A DNA stretch of 64,000 nt from Geomonas oryzae (GTDB lineage: Bacteria > Desulfobacterota > Desulfuromonadia > Geobacterales > Geobacteraceae). A model generated the notes under the pieces. It was given only the letters and a program-made list of their open reading frames with translations, ran no database searches and was not told the DNA's origin. Made by a program: the position numbers and the translations under genes. Shown piece by piece: positions 42,917 to 53,811 of this stretch. The stretch is taken from contig NZ_RAHW01000009.1 of NCBI RefSeq assembly GCF_004117875.1, forward strand, positions 1-64,000. Reading direction: 5' to 3'. Numbering within the stretch: position 1 is the first letter of the stretch; every line of letters begins with the position of its first letter.

Positions 42917-44596
42917 CTATTTTTCCTCCTTTTTGCCGCGTATCAGTGATTCCGGGTGCTGTTCGAGATAATCCCCTAGAACCCGCAGCGAACGGGCCGC
43001 ACGCGAGACCTCGCGCATGGTGTCACGCAAATCGACCTGCACGGGGGCGTCGGCGCTCAGAACGCCGCTGGCACCGCCCAAAGTGGTCCGCGCTTCGGAT
43101 AGCGTCTTTCTCACGTCCTCGAGCGTCATCTTCGTCTCAGTGAGCACCGATTTCGCCTCGGGAACAAGGGACTTGTCCATGTTCTGCAACAACCGGTCGG
43201 CGCTCTTCAAGGAATCGTCGAGGGAGCGCATGGTCTGTCCGGCATCTCCGGCGAGTTTTTCCAGCGGCAGCTTCTCGATCCGCTGCACGATCTCGATCAG
43301 GTTCTTCTGCAGCTTCTCCATGGAACCGGGCACGGTCGGGAAGCGCGGCGGCGAACTGTTCCAGTTGATGCGGCCGGCACGGGCGTCGGGTACGAAGTCG
43401 AGCGCCACGTAGAGCTGGCCGGTCAGCAGGCTGCCGCTTTTGATCTGGGCGCGGAAGCCGTGTGCCACCAGGTCGTCGAGAAGCCGGTGCGCCTCGGCGG
43501 TGCCCGGCTGGGGCATATTGCCGCCGCTGTCCTTGCGGAACTGGGTCTGCAGGTGTTCCGGGTAGAGCTGGATCTCGACCGGTACGGAGAAATCCTTGCG
43601 GCTGCGGTCGAGCACCACGTTGATGTTGGTGACCTCGCCCACGGTGACGCCGCGCAGATCAACCGGAGCGCCGACGGCAAGACCGCGCACCGATTCGCGG
43701 AACTCGAGGATGAATTTTTCCGAGGCGGCTGAGTTCTTGAGGGCCTCGTCGCGGGTACCGTAAAGGGTGTACGCGGTGTCGGCGGGAGCGGCGACGGCGC
43801 CGGAGACCGACTCCTCGAAGGAAATGCCGCCCAAAAGAACGGCAAGCATCGATTCGGTGTTCAGCTTCACGCCGCCCGGGGTAACGGTCAAGTCGACGCC
43901 GCTTGCCTGCCAGAAATAGGTGCTGGTGGTGACAAAGCGGTCGTAAGGCGACTTGATGAAGACACGGACGGTGACCCCTTTGCCGTCCCGGTCGAGGTCG
44001 GTGGAGATGACCTGTCCCACCTGCATGCGACGGAAAAACACCGGGGAACCGGTGTAGAGCGAGCCTACGTCGTCGGTGTGCAGCACGAACTGGCGCCCCG
44101 GGACATCCATGGAAACGGCGGGGGGAGACTCGAGGCCGATGAAACTGTCGCTGAGTTCCTTCGAGGTTCCCGCCTCGACCCCGATATAGGAGCCGCCGAG
44201 AAGCGTGGTGAGGCCGGAGACGTTACCGCCGGAGATGCGCGCACGCACCACCCAGAAACGGGTGTCTTTCACCATGAGCCCCTTGGCGTCCTTGGTGACC
44301 TCCGCGGTGACGACGACATGGGTGCGGTCGTCGGAGATGGCGATCGATTTCACCTCGCCGATCATGACGTCCTTGTACTTGAGCTTGGTCTTGCCCGCCT
44401 CGAGCCCCTCACCGGTCTTGAAGGAGATGGTGATGGTCTCACCGCGGTCCACCCACGCCTTGGCTGCGATGGAAAGACCTATGACGGCGGCGACTATGGG
44501 GATGATCCAGACGAGCTGGATCGAGAAGCGCCGCTTCGGCTCGCTTACCGCCTCGGGAAGGTCCTGCATCTCTTGTCTGTCGGATGGTTCAGTCAT
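42917..44596 (-). CDS. pqiB: PqiB-type MCE protein (intermembrane lipid tunnel)
   Basis: 559 residues. An N-terminal helix (QLVWIIPIVAAVIGLSIAAKAWV, about 27-49) precedes three MCE/MlaD domains (about 50-145, 160-275 and 285-400), each with the GxxVxxxGVxVGxV-type turn, for example GLEAGKTKLKYKDVMIGEVK and GLAVGAPVDLRGVTVGEVT. The C-terminal third is a long helix-rich region with coiled-coil character, forming the tunnel barrel. PqiB-type proteins bridge inner and outer membranes for lipid movement. Its start overlaps the pqiA2 stop by eight bases. Confidence 0.9.
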   Translation of the reverse strand: MTEPSDRQEMQDLPEAVSEPKRRFSIQLVWIIPIVAAVIGLSIAAKAWVDRGETITISFKTGEGLEAGKTKLKYKDVMIGEVKSIAISDDRTHVVVTAEVTKDAKGLMVKDTRFWVVRARISGGNVSGLTTLLGGSYIGVEAGTSKELSDSFIGLESPPAVSMDVPGRQFVLHTDDVGSLYTGSPVFFRRMQVGQVISTDLDRDGKGVTVRVFIKSPYDRFVTTSTYFWQASGVDLTVTPGGVKLNTESMLAVLLGGISFEESVSGAVAAPADTAYTLYGTRDEALKNSAASEKFILEFRESVRGLAVGAPVDLRGVTVGEVTNINVVLDRSRKDFSVPVEIQLYPEHLQTQFRKDSGGNMPQPGTAEAHRLLDDLVAHGFRAQIKSGSLLTGQLYVALDFVPDARAGRINWNSSPPRFPTVPGSMEKLQKNLIEIVQRIEKLPLEKLAGDAGQTMRSLDDSLKSADRLLQNMDKSLVPEAKSVLTETKMTLEDVRKTLSEARTTLGGASGVLSADAPVQVDLRDTMREVSRAARSLRVLGDYLEQHPESLIRGKKEEK

Positions 44597-45230
44597 GGAA
44601 ATCCTCTTTCTGCAACGGGTCCCAGATCAGGCGCGGGTCGAACTCCATGGTGGCTAGCATGGTGAGGACGACCACCGCGCCGAAAGCGATCGCGGCGGGA
44701 CCGGCCTTCACCACGGCCAGCGAGCCCAGTTGCACGAGCGCCGCGAGCAGGGTGACTACGTAGATATCCAGCATGGACCAGCGCCCCACCGCTTCCACCA
44801 AGCGGTAAAGCCGGGTGCGCTGCTGCGGGTTCCAGGTCGATTTGCGCTGCACGGAGATGAGCAGCAGGGTGAGGGAAAAGAGTTTCAGAAGCGGTATCGC
44901 CACGCTCGCTACGAAGACGATGACGGCGATCATCCAGGACCCGGTCCTCCAAAGGTGCACGACGCCGCTCACGATGGTGTCCTTGCGGTAGCTGATCAGG
45001 GAGCCGGTCTCCATCATGACCAGGGTGTTGGCCGGTATATAGAGTATGTAGGACGCGATGACGAGCGCCCAGCAGCGCTGCACGCTGCCCGGTCTGCGCA
45101 AATGGAGCCGGGCGCCGCAGCGCGGGCAGTACTGCGCGCGCGAAGTGCCGGTGCTCCGGGAGACCAGCTGACAGACATGGCAGGAGCAAAGCCCGCGGCC
45201 GGCTGCGATGGGGGAATCGGCCGAGTTCAC
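44589..45230 (-). CDS. pqiA: PqiA-family membrane protein, second half
   Basis: 213 residues from a GTG at 45230 whose GTGA overlaps the stop of the previous gene, with GGAG six bases upstream. It begins with a rubredoxin-like zinc ribbon (CSCHVC and CPRC) and has four helices (about 60-80, 105-130, 155-175 and 182-202), the PqiA half-module. E. coli PqiA is a single protein of two such modules; here the modules are separate genes. It sits upstream of pqiB. Confidence 0.85.
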   Translation of the reverse strand: MNSADSPIAAGRGLCSCHVCQLVSRSTGTSRAQYCPRCGARLHLRRPGSVQRCWALVIASYILYIPANTLVMMETGSLISYRKDTIVSGVVHLWRTGSWMIAVIVFVASVAIPLLKLFSLTLLLISVQRKSTWNPQQRTRLYRLVEAVGRWSMLDIYVVTLLAALVQLGSLAVVKAGPAAIAFGAVVVLTMLATMEFDPRLIWDPLQKEDFHD

Positions 45231-45859
45231 CTTGACTCCAAATCCTGTCGCTTCGCGTCGAGCCGGGCCCATACGTCGCGCGCATTGAAGGCGGTGGCCG
45301 CAGCGGCGAGCAACAGGGTGAGCACCGCGAAGGACCACAACGCCATACCCGGTATGACACGGAAGTTGTTGGTAAGCTTCACCAGGGAAACGAGCACGCC
45401 GAGCATCAACACCTCCACCATCCCCCAAGGCTCGATGCACTGCAGGGTGCGCATGAAAAGCGGATATTTCGGAGGCACCTTGCCGAGTTTCAGGGGAAGC
45501 AGCAGGTAGGTGAGCGAGGCAAGTTCCAGCGCCGGGACGATGATCGCCGTGATAAGGACGAGGGCGGAGACGCTTCTCATCCCCTGGTCCCAAAGAGAGA
45601 GGACCGCTCCGAAAAGGGTGATGGCGCTGCGGTCGCCCTGCACCTCGATGGCGAAGATGGGGAAAAGATTCGCGCCCAGAAAGACCATGCATGCCGCCAG
45701 GGTATAGGCGAGGGTGCGGTCGACGCTGTCGGTGGCGTTACGGTAAAGTACGGCACCGCAACGCCTGCAGCTCGCATAGCACCCGGGGTTGAGCGGGATG
45801 TCGCGCTGCAACAGGTCGCATTCGTGGCAGGCGATCAGTTGTGCGTTACGATCGGTCAT
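45227..45859 (-). CDS. pqiA: PqiA-family membrane protein, first half
   Basis: 210 residues. It begins with CHECDLLQ and CRRCGAVLY, a four-cysteine zinc ribbon, followed by four helices (about 48-70, 95-120, 140-160 and 170-190) with NLFPIFAIEVQG, typical of PqiA. It is the first gene of the pqi operon; with the next gene it forms the inner-membrane partner of the PqiB tunnel. Upstream spacing to tRNA-Pro leaves room for its promoter. Confidence 0.86.
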   Translation of the reverse strand: MTDRNAQLIACHECDLLQRDIPLNPGCYASCRRCGAVLYRNATDSVDRTLAYTLAACMVFLGANLFPIFAIEVQGDRSAITLFGAVLSLWDQGMRSVSALVLITAIIVPALELASLTYLLLPLKLGKVPPKYPLFMRTLQCIEPWGMVEVLMLGVLVSLVKLTNNFRVIPGMALWSFAVLTLLLAAAATAFNARDVWARLDAKRQDLESR

Positions 45860-45973
45860 CAGGGAGACGCTCCCTCCTATGAGACCCCAAGAAGCAATGA
45901 CAAACGCATGGAAAAGTGTAAGTCAAAGAAATGTGACAGAAGAAAACATACCACAGTTGCAGGGCGAAAACTA

Positions 45974-46009
45974 AATCAGCCGCCCAGGAAGTCTCCCAAG
46001 CGGCTGATT
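45974..46009 (-). terminator. hairpin after tRNA-Pro
   Basis: On the minus strand AATCAGCCGC and GCGGCTGATT pair, followed by tagttttc, a moderate T-rich end. It would end the translation-operon transcript after the tRNA. Confidence 0.65.
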
Positions 46010-46013
46010 GAAA

Positions 46014-46090
46014 TGGTCGGTGCGACTGGATTCGAACCAGCGACCACTAGACCCCCAGTCTAGTGCGCTACCAGGCTGCGCTACGCACCG
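46014..46090 (-). tRNA. tRNA-Pro (anticodon GGG)
   Basis: 77 bases with encoded CCA. The acceptor CGGTGCG pairs with CGCACCG, the anticodon stem CTAGA/TCTAG holds CTGGGGG (GGG), and the T arm has GGTTCGAATCC. It begins 14 bases after the MerR gene, so it is probably processed from the operon transcript. Confidence 0.95.
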
Positions 46091-46104
46091 ATTAAACCTG
46101 ATAA

Positions 46105-46443
46105 TTACAACTGATCCCGCAAACTCATCAATTCCAGCTTCACATCCTGAAGCAGTGCCGCAAGCGCTTCACCGGAAAGGTCAGATTTTCGGTACTTTTT
46201 TTTGGCTTCCAGACGCTTCCTAGCCCCCTCGATGGTCAGCTTTTCCGCGTAAAGAAGTTCTTTTATCTCATGGACCAGCTCGACGTCTTTCTTGGAGTAG
46301 AGCCTTTGTCCGCTGCTGCTTTTTCTCGGCGCGAGCCCCGGGAATTCCGTCTCCCAGTAACGCAGCACCGAGGTGGGGAGACCAGTTGCCGCGGACACCT
46401 CGCCGATTCTGAGGTAAAGCTTGTCCGGGGAGCCGGTCGCCAT
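46105..46443 (-). CDS. MerR-family transcriptional regulator
   Basis: 112 residues. The N-terminal winged helix reads [28 protein letters not shown] and [20 protein letters not shown], the standard MerR pattern with RYWE in place of RYYE; the remainder is a helix that may dimerise. No ligand-binding domain is present, as in the small MerR homologue found after ihfA in many deltaproteobacteria. It starts two bases after the ihfA stop. Confidence 0.88.
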   Translation of the reverse strand: MATGSPDKLYLRIGEVSAATGLPTSVLRYWETEFPGLAPRKSSSGQRLYSKKDVELVHEIKELLYAEKLTIEGARKRLEAKKKYRKSDLSGEALAALLQDVKLELMSLRDQL

Positions 46444-46445
46444 GA

Positions 46446-46727
46446 TTACGGCTGGGTGTTGATCGCGCTCTTCAGTACCTGGCTCGGTTTGAAGGTGAGG
46501 ATCTTGCGAGCGACGATGGTGATCTCTTCGCCGGTCTGCGGGTTCCTGCCGCGACGGTCGGACTTCTCTTTCACTACGAAGTTGCCGAATCCGGCAATCT
46601 TGATTTTGTCGCCTTCTTCAAGAGTGGACTTAATCAGGTCGAAGACCGTCTCAACGAGTTCGGCGGATTCTTTCTTGGAGAAACCGACCTTCTCATAAAT
46701 TTTTTCTACGATGTCCGCTTTGGTCAT
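46446..46727 (-). CDS. ihfA: integration host factor alpha subunit
   Basis: 93 residues. MTKADIVEKIYEKVGFSKKE, GDKIKIAGFGNFVVKEK and the DNA-intercalating arm RRGRNPQTGEEITI are HU/IHF landmarks; the position between pheT and a merR-type gene identifies it as the alpha subunit. It bends DNA and assists sigma-54 promoters, recombination and chromosome structure. Confidence 0.92.
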   Translation of the reverse strand: MTKADIVEKIYEKVGFSKKESAELVETVFDLIKSTLEEGDKIKIAGFGNFVVKEKSDRRGRNPQTGEEITIVARKILTFKPSQVLKSAINTQP

Positions 46728-46813
46728 AATCCCCTCAACAGGTGAAACATTTCAGTGTGTTCTCAACAGCGGCTTAATCTAATACCATAGCGTTTTCGAT
46801 TTCGCAACCGTTT

Positions 46814-49219
46814 TTATCTGAAGGAAACATTTAATTTTTTCTGCAGTGCCTCGGTTACCTTCGTGTGCAGACGGGTTACTTCTTCGTCGGTAAGGGTCTT
46901 CTCCTTGGAACCGTAGCGTACGCGAACGGCGACGCTCTTCTCATGAGCGGCAATGTTCCCACCCATGTACAAGTCGAAGATTTCCACCCCTTCCAGCTCG
47001 GGCGCCTTGATGCCGTTAACGCAGGAAACGATGTCGGCGACGGGAAGTTCACGCGGCAAAAGCATGGCGATGTCGCGGAAGGTGGACGGGAAGCGCGAGG
47101 GAACCTGGGCGGCGCCCTGTTTCTTCCTGGCCGAGAGGAGCGCCTCGAAGTTGAGCTCCAGGTAGTAAAGCGGCGTGGAGATGCCGTAGTTCTCCTGTAC
47201 GGTCGGATGGAGCTCGCCCATGGAGCCAAGCGCCTTCTTGCCGCTTAAGATGCGGCAGGCCTTGCCCGGATGGTAGTACGGATCGAGCTCGTCGACGCTG
47301 TAGTTGACCCCGCCTACGTTCAGGTCGGCGAGGAGGTTCTCCGCGATCCCCTTGACGTCGAAGAAGTCGATATCACCCTTGGCCTGATTCCACCCCTCGG
47401 GATCGCGTCTGCCGGTCAGCAGAGCCGATATGTAGAGCGGCTCTTCGGGGAGTTCGGCCCCCTCGACGGGGAGGTAGATGCGGCGCATCTCGAAGATGCC
47501 GAGGTTCAGCGTCCTGAAGCTTATGTTCTTGACCGCGGTATCGAGAAGCCCCGGGAGCATCGTCGTGCGCATGACGGAGAGCTCGTCGGAGATCGGGTTC
47601 AAAAGGACCATGCCGTTGCTGCGGAAGTCGTCCGCCGGGAGCATGATCTTCTCGCAGGAAGAAGGTGCGACGAAACTGTAGTTGATCACCTCGGAAAGAC
47701 CGTGCGAGACGAGCAGGCTCTTCACCCTACCCGCTTGGCGCTGCGCGTCGGAAGGAAGATCGGAGAAGACCGACGCCTGCGGGAGCGTGGCGGGTACCTT
47801 CTCGAAGCCGTTCACGCGGACCACCTCTTCGACGAGGTCTATCTCGCGCTCGATGTCGACCCTGAAAAGCGGCACCTTGACGGTGAAGACACCCGGCTCA
47901 CCCTGCTTCACCTCGAATTCGAGGCTCTCGAAGATATCCTGCACCTCGGCTGCGGAAAGGTTCAGCCCGGAGACCGCGTTGATGCGCGACAGGCGCGCGG
48001 TGATGACCCGCGGCTCGACCGGCGCCGGATACACGTCGATGACCCCCTTGGCCACCTTGCCGCCGGAAAGCTCGGCGATGAGCTGGGCGGCGCGATCGAG
48101 AGCCCGGGTGAGCCCGGCGACGTCGGCGCCGCGTTCGAAGCGGTGCGACGACTCGGTGTGGATCCCGAGACGCTTGGAGGTCTTGCGGATCGCGGACGGG
48201 TTGAAGTAGGCGCTCTCAAGCAGCACCTCGGTGGTCCCCTCCCCTATTTCGGAGTTGCCCCCTCCCATGATCCCGGCCAACGCCACGGCCTTTTCGCCGT
48301 CGCGTATGGTGAGGTCGTTCGCGGTAAGGATGCGCTCCTGGCCGTCGAGGGTGGTGAACTTCTCCCCCTCCCCCGCCGCGGCGACGACGATCCTGCCGCC
48401 TGCGAGGAGCTTGTAATCGAAGGCGTGCAGGGGGTGACCGTACTCGAGGAGCACGTAGTTGGTCACGTCGACGATGTTGTTGATGGAGCGGATCCCGGCG
48501 GCCATGAGCCTGTTGGCGAGCCAGGCCGGCGAATCGGCGAGCGTGCAGCCGGTGATGTGGCGCGCGGTGTAGCGCGGGCAGAGCTCGGGAGCGAGGATCT
48601 CGACCTTGGCGACCGAATCAACGGGTGCCCCCTCCTCTTTCACCTCGAGGCCGGGGTAGTGCACCTTCTTGCCGAGCTTCGCCGCGACCTCGCGCGCGAT
48701 GCCGACGACGCTCAGGCAGTCCGCGCGGTTCGGGGTGAGCCCGATCTCGAAGACGACGTCCTTGGTGCCGAGCGCGTCGAAGAGCGGGGTGCCGAGGACG
48801 AAGTTTTCCGGAAGGATCATGATACCGGAAGATTCTGCGGAGAGGGCGAGCTCCTTCTCTGAGCAGAGCATGCCGCACGACTCCTCGCCGCGGATCTTCG
48901 AACGCTTGATCTTGAAGTCGCCGGGAAGCGTCGCGCCGATCTGGGCCAGGGCGACCTTGTCGCCGGCCTTGAAGTTCTGCGCGCCGCAGACGACGTTCAC
49001 GATCTCGCTTCCGTTGTCGACCTTGCACAGCGAGAGCTTGTCGGCATTGGGGTGCTGGTTCTTCTCAACCACCTGCGCGACGACCACGTCGTCCATGCCA
49101 CCGCCGACCACTTCCATACGCTCGACCTCGAGGCCCAGCATGGTGAGCATGTGCGAGAGTTCAGCCGCCGGGAGGTCGCAATCGACGAATTCCTTGATCC
49201 AGTTGTAGGTAACTATCAT
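46814..49219 (-). CDS. pheT: phenylalanine-tRNA ligase beta subunit
   Basis: 801 residues, normal for the bacterial beta chain. In order: N-terminal EMAP/tRNA-binding domain (about 40-150, VVCGAQNFKAGDKVALAQIG), B3/B4 editing domain (about 210-390), B5 DNA-binding-like domain (about 400-475), the class II core-like domain, and the C-terminal anticodon-binding FDX-ACB domain (about 705-800, FPSTFRDIAMLLPRELP). It forms the alpha2-beta2 enzyme with PheS. A long hairpin lies between the genes. Confidence 0.96.
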   Translation of the reverse strand: MIVTYNWIKEFVDCDLPAAELSHMLTMLGLEVERMEVVGGGMDDVVVAQVVEKNQHPNADKLSLCKVDNGSEIVNVVCGAQNFKAGDKVALAQIGATLPGDFKIKRSKIRGEESCGMLCSEKELALSAESSGIMILPENFVLGTPLFDALGTKDVVFEIGLTPNRADCLSVVGIAREVAAKLGKKVHYPGLEVKEEGAPVDSVAKVEILAPELCPRYTARHITGCTLADSPAWLANRLMAAGIRSINNIVDVTNYVLLEYGHPLHAFDYKLLAGGRIVVAAAGEGEKFTTLDGQERILTANDLTIRDGEKAVALAGIMGGGNSEIGEGTTEVLLESAYFNPSAIRKTSKRLGIHTESSHRFERGADVAGLTRALDRAAQLIAELSGGKVAKGVIDVYPAPVEPRVITARLSRINAVSGLNLSAAEVQDIFESLEFEVKQGEPGVFTVKVPLFRVDIEREIDLVEEVVRVNGFEKVPATLPQASVFSDLPSDAQRQAGRVKSLLVSHGLSEVINYSFVAPSSCEKIMLPADDFRSNGMVLLNPISDELSVMRTTMLPGLLDTAVKNISFRTLNLGIFEMRRIYLPVEGAELPEEPLYISALLTGRRDPEGWNQAKGDIDFFDVKGIAENLLADLNVGGVNYSVDELDPYYHPGKACRILSGKKALGSMGELHPTVQENYGISTPLYYLELNFEALLSARKKQGAAQVPSRFPSTFRDIAMLLPRELPVADIVSCVNGIKAPELEGVEIFDLYMGGNIAAHEKSVAVRVRYGSKEKTLTDEEVTRLHTKVTEALQKKLNVSFR

Positions 49220-49247
49220 ATGAATTCCTTCAAGTCGAAAATCAATT

Positions 49248-49323
49248 AACAGGGATAAAAGGGATACAGGGGATAAAACAAAGAGCCTTTCGCCTTATCC
49301 TCTTCGTCCCCTTTATCCCTGTT
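49248..49323. repeat. long inverted repeat between pheS and pheT
   Basis: AACAGGGATAAAAGGG pairs with CCCCTTTATCCCTGTT and inner parts (GGATAA/TTATCC) pair too, giving a long hairpin with a small internal loop. It lies in the 114-base gap within the operon and could affect pheT expression or mRNA stability. Confidence 0.65.
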
Positions 49324-49333
49324 CAAACGCTTT

Positions 49334-50359
<1,026 letters not shown>

Positions 50360-50369
50360 CTATTTTCGG

Positions 50370-50404
50370 AAAAAAAAAGAAATGGGACATCGCTATCCCA
50401 TTTC
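50370..50404 (-). terminator. terminator or attenuator between rplT and pheS
   Basis: On the minus strand GAAATGGGA pairs with TCCCATTTC around an eight-base loop, followed by nine Ts. It lies 16 bases before the pheS start, where a phenylalanine-dependent attenuator is found in some bacteria; no leader peptide was seen. Confidence 0.75.
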
Positions 50405-50425
50405 TCTTTATGCCCGCGGTATGTA

Positions 50426-50779
50426 TTAAAATTTTGCTTTGGCTGCTGCCGCGATAGCTGCGAAACCTTTCGGATCGGAGACGGCCAGGTCGGCCATCAC
50501 TTTCCTGTCGATTTCAACGTTTGCGAGCTTCAGACCGTGGATCAGCTTGCTGTAGGAAAGACCGTTGATCCTTGCCGCAGCGTTGATCCTGGTGATCCAG
50601 AGGGCCCTGAAGTCCCGCTTTTTCACCCTTCTGTCCCTGAACGCGTAGTTCAGTGCGCGGTCCACCGCTTCGGTGGCGCTCCTGAACAGTTTGCTTCTCG
50701 CGCCGCGGTAGCCCTTGGCAAGTTTCAATACTTTGTTTCTTCTCTGTCTCGCTTTAAAACCGCGCTTTACTCTTGGCAT
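50426..50779 (-). CDS. rplT: 50S ribosomal protein L20
   Basis: 117 residues starting [26 protein letters not shown], very basic and entirely typical of L20, with [20 protein letters not shown] in the C-terminal half. L20 is an early 23S rRNA binder and in many bacteria represses its own operon. Confidence 0.97.
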   Translation of the reverse strand: MPRVKRGFKARQRRNKVLKLAKGYRGARSKLFRSATEAVDRALNYAFRDRRVKKRDFRALWITRINAAARINGLSYSKLIHGLKLANVEIDRKVMADLAVSDPKGFAAIAAAAKAKF

Positions 50780-50946
50780 ACATACTCCTTCTGGTTTTTA
50801 AATTAGCCGGATCCGCAAGGGGAGACGTTTCCTCACGGTTCTCGGACTTCGGTAACGGGCGAAAACGGCGGTTGGCGACGAACAGCTCCGAGGCGCACCT
50901 CGATGCCGGTGTTCCAGTCCCTAGTCCCCAGCCCCCAGTCCCGGTT

Positions 50947-51144
50947 TTATTTGTAGGGGATCAGGCAGCAGATGTTCTTGTGGTCGGAGGCTGCTACGAT
51001 ACCGCTTTTACGGAGGTTGCGCTTGGTTTTCCTGGTCTTGGAGGTCAGGATGTGGCTGGTGAAGGCGTGAGCCATCTTGATTTTGCCTGTGCCGGTCTTG
51101 CTGAAACGCTTGGCGGCGCCCCTATGGGTCTTCATTTTAGGCAT
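50947..51144 (-). CDS. rpmI: 50S ribosomal protein L35
   Basis: 65 residues, [24 protein letters not shown] and [16 protein letters not shown] being typical of L35. It follows infC by 27 bases and precedes rplT. Confidence 0.97.
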   Translation of the reverse strand: MPKMKTHRGAAKRFSKTGTGKIKMAHAFTSHILTSKTRKTKRNLRKSGIVAASDHKNICCLIPYK

Positions 51145-51171
51145 TGTTTTACTACTCCTTTGTTGTGGTGT

Positions 51172-51690
<519 letters not shown>

Positions 51691-51701
51691 GACGCCACCT
51701 C

Positions 51702-53612
51702 CTATTTGTAGGTTTTAACTTCGTTCTCAATGAAGGCGATGAACTGTTCGGGAGTCATCGCTTCGAGGTTCTTGCCGTCGCGGAAACGCGGCGCGAGCAG
51801 GCCGCCTTCGACCTCCTTGTCGCCCACCACCAGCATGTACGGTATCTTCTGCAGCTGGGCCTCGCGGATCTTGAAGCCGAGCTTTTCGTTCCTGAAATCC
51901 TTCTGAACCCGAACGCCGGCGGCACGCAGCTTGTCGAACGCTGCCTGCGCGTAAGGAATCTGGTTGTCGGTGACCGTGAGAACGGTCGCCTGGACCGGTG
52001 CCAGCCAAGTCGGGAAGTTTCCGGCGAAGTGCTCGATGAGGACACCGATGAAGCGCTCGATGGCGCCAAGGATAACCCTGTGCACCATGACAGGGCGTTT
52101 CTTTTCACCATCCGCGTCGACATAGGTGAGATCGAAACGCTCCGGAAGGGTAAAATCGCACTGGATAGTAGCACATTGCCATCTTCTGTCAAGAGCGTCG
52201 CGCAGTTTGATGTCTATCTTGGGCCCGTAGAATGCGCCGTCACCCTCATTTATCTCATAGGGACGACCGGAATCCTTCAGTGCATTCAGAAGCGCGTTGG
52301 TGGCGAGTTCCCATGCATCGTCGGAGCCGATCGACTTCTCCGGACGGGTGGAAAGCTCCATCTCGAAGTCGAAGCCGAAGATCGCCATCACCTCGGTGAC
52401 GAACTGGATGACCCCCTTGATCTCGCCGTCCAGCTGTTCCGGGGTGCAGAGGATGTGCGCGTCGTCCTGGGTGAAGCCGCGTACGCGCAAGAGGCCGTGC
52501 AGAACGCCCGCCCTCTCGTGACGGTGCACCGTGCCGAGCTCGAAGTAGCGCAGCGGCAGGTCGCGGTAGGAGCGAAGCTGCGAGCGGTAGATCATCATGT
52601 GGGCCAGGCAGTTCATCGGCTTCACGCCGTAGCTCTGCTCGTCCACCGTGGTGAAGTACATGTTCTCGCGGTAGTTCTCGTAGTGGCCGGAACGCTGCCA
52701 GAGTTCGGTCTTCAGGATCTGCGGACCCTGGACGATGTCATAGCCGCGCTTCAAGTGCTCCTTCCTCTCGAAGTCCTCGAGGATGGTGCGCAGCATCGCC
52801 CCTTTCGGATGCCAGATGACCAGACCGGCGCCGACCTCGTCGTTGAAGGAGAAGAGGTCGAGCTCGCGGCCGAGTTTCCTGTGGTCGCGCTTCTTCGCCT
52901 CCTCGATCCTTTCGAGGTAAGCCTCCAGTTCCTTCTTGTCGGCAAAGGCGGTGCCGTAGACGCGCTGCAACATGGCGCGCTTTTCGTCGCCGCGCCAGTA
53001 GGCGCCTGCGATGGAAGTGAGTTTGAACGCCTTGCACCAGGAGGTGCTCGGCAGGTGCGGACCACGGCAGAGGTCGGCAAAGTCGCCCTGGGTGTAAAGG
53101 GAAACCTTGTCGGCGCCGAGGTCCTCGATCAGCTCGACCTTGTAGTCCTCACCCATCTTCTTGAAGAGGGCGACGGCGTCGGCGCTGGAAAGCTCGGAGC
53201 GGACGATCTTCAGATCGGACTTGGCGAGCTCGCGCATCTTCGCCTCGATCTTCTCGAGGTCTTCGGGGGTGAAGGGATGGTCGACGTCGAAGTCGTAATA
53301 GAAACCGGTCTCGATGGCGGGACCGATGGTCACCTTGGCCTGCGGGAAGAGTGCCTTCACCGCCTGGGCCATCAGGTGCGAGGTGGAGTGCCTGATGATC
53401 TCGATGGCCTCGGGGCTTTTCTCCGTGACTATCTCGACACGGGCGCCGTCGGCCAACTTGGTGTTCAGGTCGACAAGGTTGCCGTCGATTTTGCCGGCGA
53501 TGGCAGCCTTGGCGAGACCGGCCCCGATGGAGGCGGCCAGATCGTAGATAGAGGAGCCTTCAGGCAAGGGCCTTTGGGAACCGTCCGGAAGCGTGACCTT
53601 AATCTCGTTCAT
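51702..53612 (-). CDS. thrS: threonine-tRNA ligase
   Basis: 636 residues. TGS domain (1-62), editing domain with [12 protein letters not shown] (the HxxxH zinc-like site), the class II core with zinc residues (the cysteine in KPMNCLAHM, then histidines) and motif 2 [33 protein letters not shown], motif 3 [19 protein letters not shown], and the anticodon-binding domain. AAAGGGG precedes the ATG at 53612, preferred over 53657. It is the first gene of the translation operon. Confidence 0.97.
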   Translation of the reverse strand: MNEIKVTLPDGSQRPLPEGSSIYDLAASIGAGLAKAAIAGKIDGNLVDLNTKLADGARVEIVTEKSPEAIEIIRHSTSHLMAQAVKALFPQAKVTIGPAIETGFYYDFDVDHPFTPEDLEKIEAKMRELAKSDLKIVRSELSSADAVALFKKMGEDYKVELIEDLGADKVSLYTQGDFADLCRGPHLPSTSWCKAFKLTSIAGAYWRGDEKRAMLQRVYGTAFADKKELEAYLERIEEAKKRDHRKLGRELDLFSFNDEVGAGLVIWHPKGAMLRTILEDFERKEHLKRGYDIVQGPQILKTELWQRSGHYENYRENMYFTTVDEQSYGVKPMNCLAHMMIYRSQLRSYRDLPLRYFELGTVHRHERAGVLHGLLRVRGFTQDDAHILCTPEQLDGEIKGVIQFVTEVMAIFGFDFEMELSTRPEKSIGSDDAWELATNALLNALKDSGRPYEINEGDGAFYGPKIDIKLRDALDRRWQCATIQCDFTLPERFDLTYVDADGEKKRPVMVHRVILGAIERFIGVLIEHFAGNFPTWLAPVQATVLTVTDNQIPYAQAAFDKLRAAGVRVQKDFRNEKLGFKIREAQLQKIPYMLVVGDKEVEGGLLAPRFRDGKNLEAMTPEQFIAFIENEVKTYK

Positions 53613-53643
53613 GCAAGACCCCTTTTGAGAAAATCGAATACAA

Positions 53644-53673
53644 ACAGAAAGAGGCATCGAAACTCGATGCCTC
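53644..53673 (-). terminator. terminator or thrS leader hairpin
   Basis: On the minus strand GAGGCATCG pairs with CGATGCCTC around a five-base loop, followed by tttctgttt. It lies between tRNA-Val and the thrS start, 32 bases from the latter, so it may end the tRNA transcript or act as an attenuator of thrS. Confidence 0.65.
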
Positions 53674-53706
53674 CGTCGAACCTCGTACTGAAGGTCTCTG
53701 TTTAAT

Positions 53707-53781
53707 TGGTAGGCGCGGGCGGTTTCGAACCGCCGACCCCTAGCGTGTCGAGCTAGTGCTCTACCCCTGAGCTACGCGCCT
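53707..53781 (-). tRNA. tRNA-Val (anticodon GAC), with C at position 33
   Basis: 75 bases with encoded CCA. The acceptor AGGCGCG pairs with CGCGCCT, the D arm is GCTC/GAGC, the anticodon stem CTAGC/GCTAG encloses TCGACAC, and the T arm is GGCGG/CCGCC. Position 33 is C rather than the near-universal U, while the other four tRNAs in the window have U33. Confidence 0.88.
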
Positions 53782-53811
53782 GTTTTTATTGCTGCTTCGT
53801 GGAACTCGGAC

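Noticed and set aside
47270-48862. 530-codon plus-strand frame
   Set aside because: Antisense to pheT; composition is typical of a shadow frame and no domain is recognisable.
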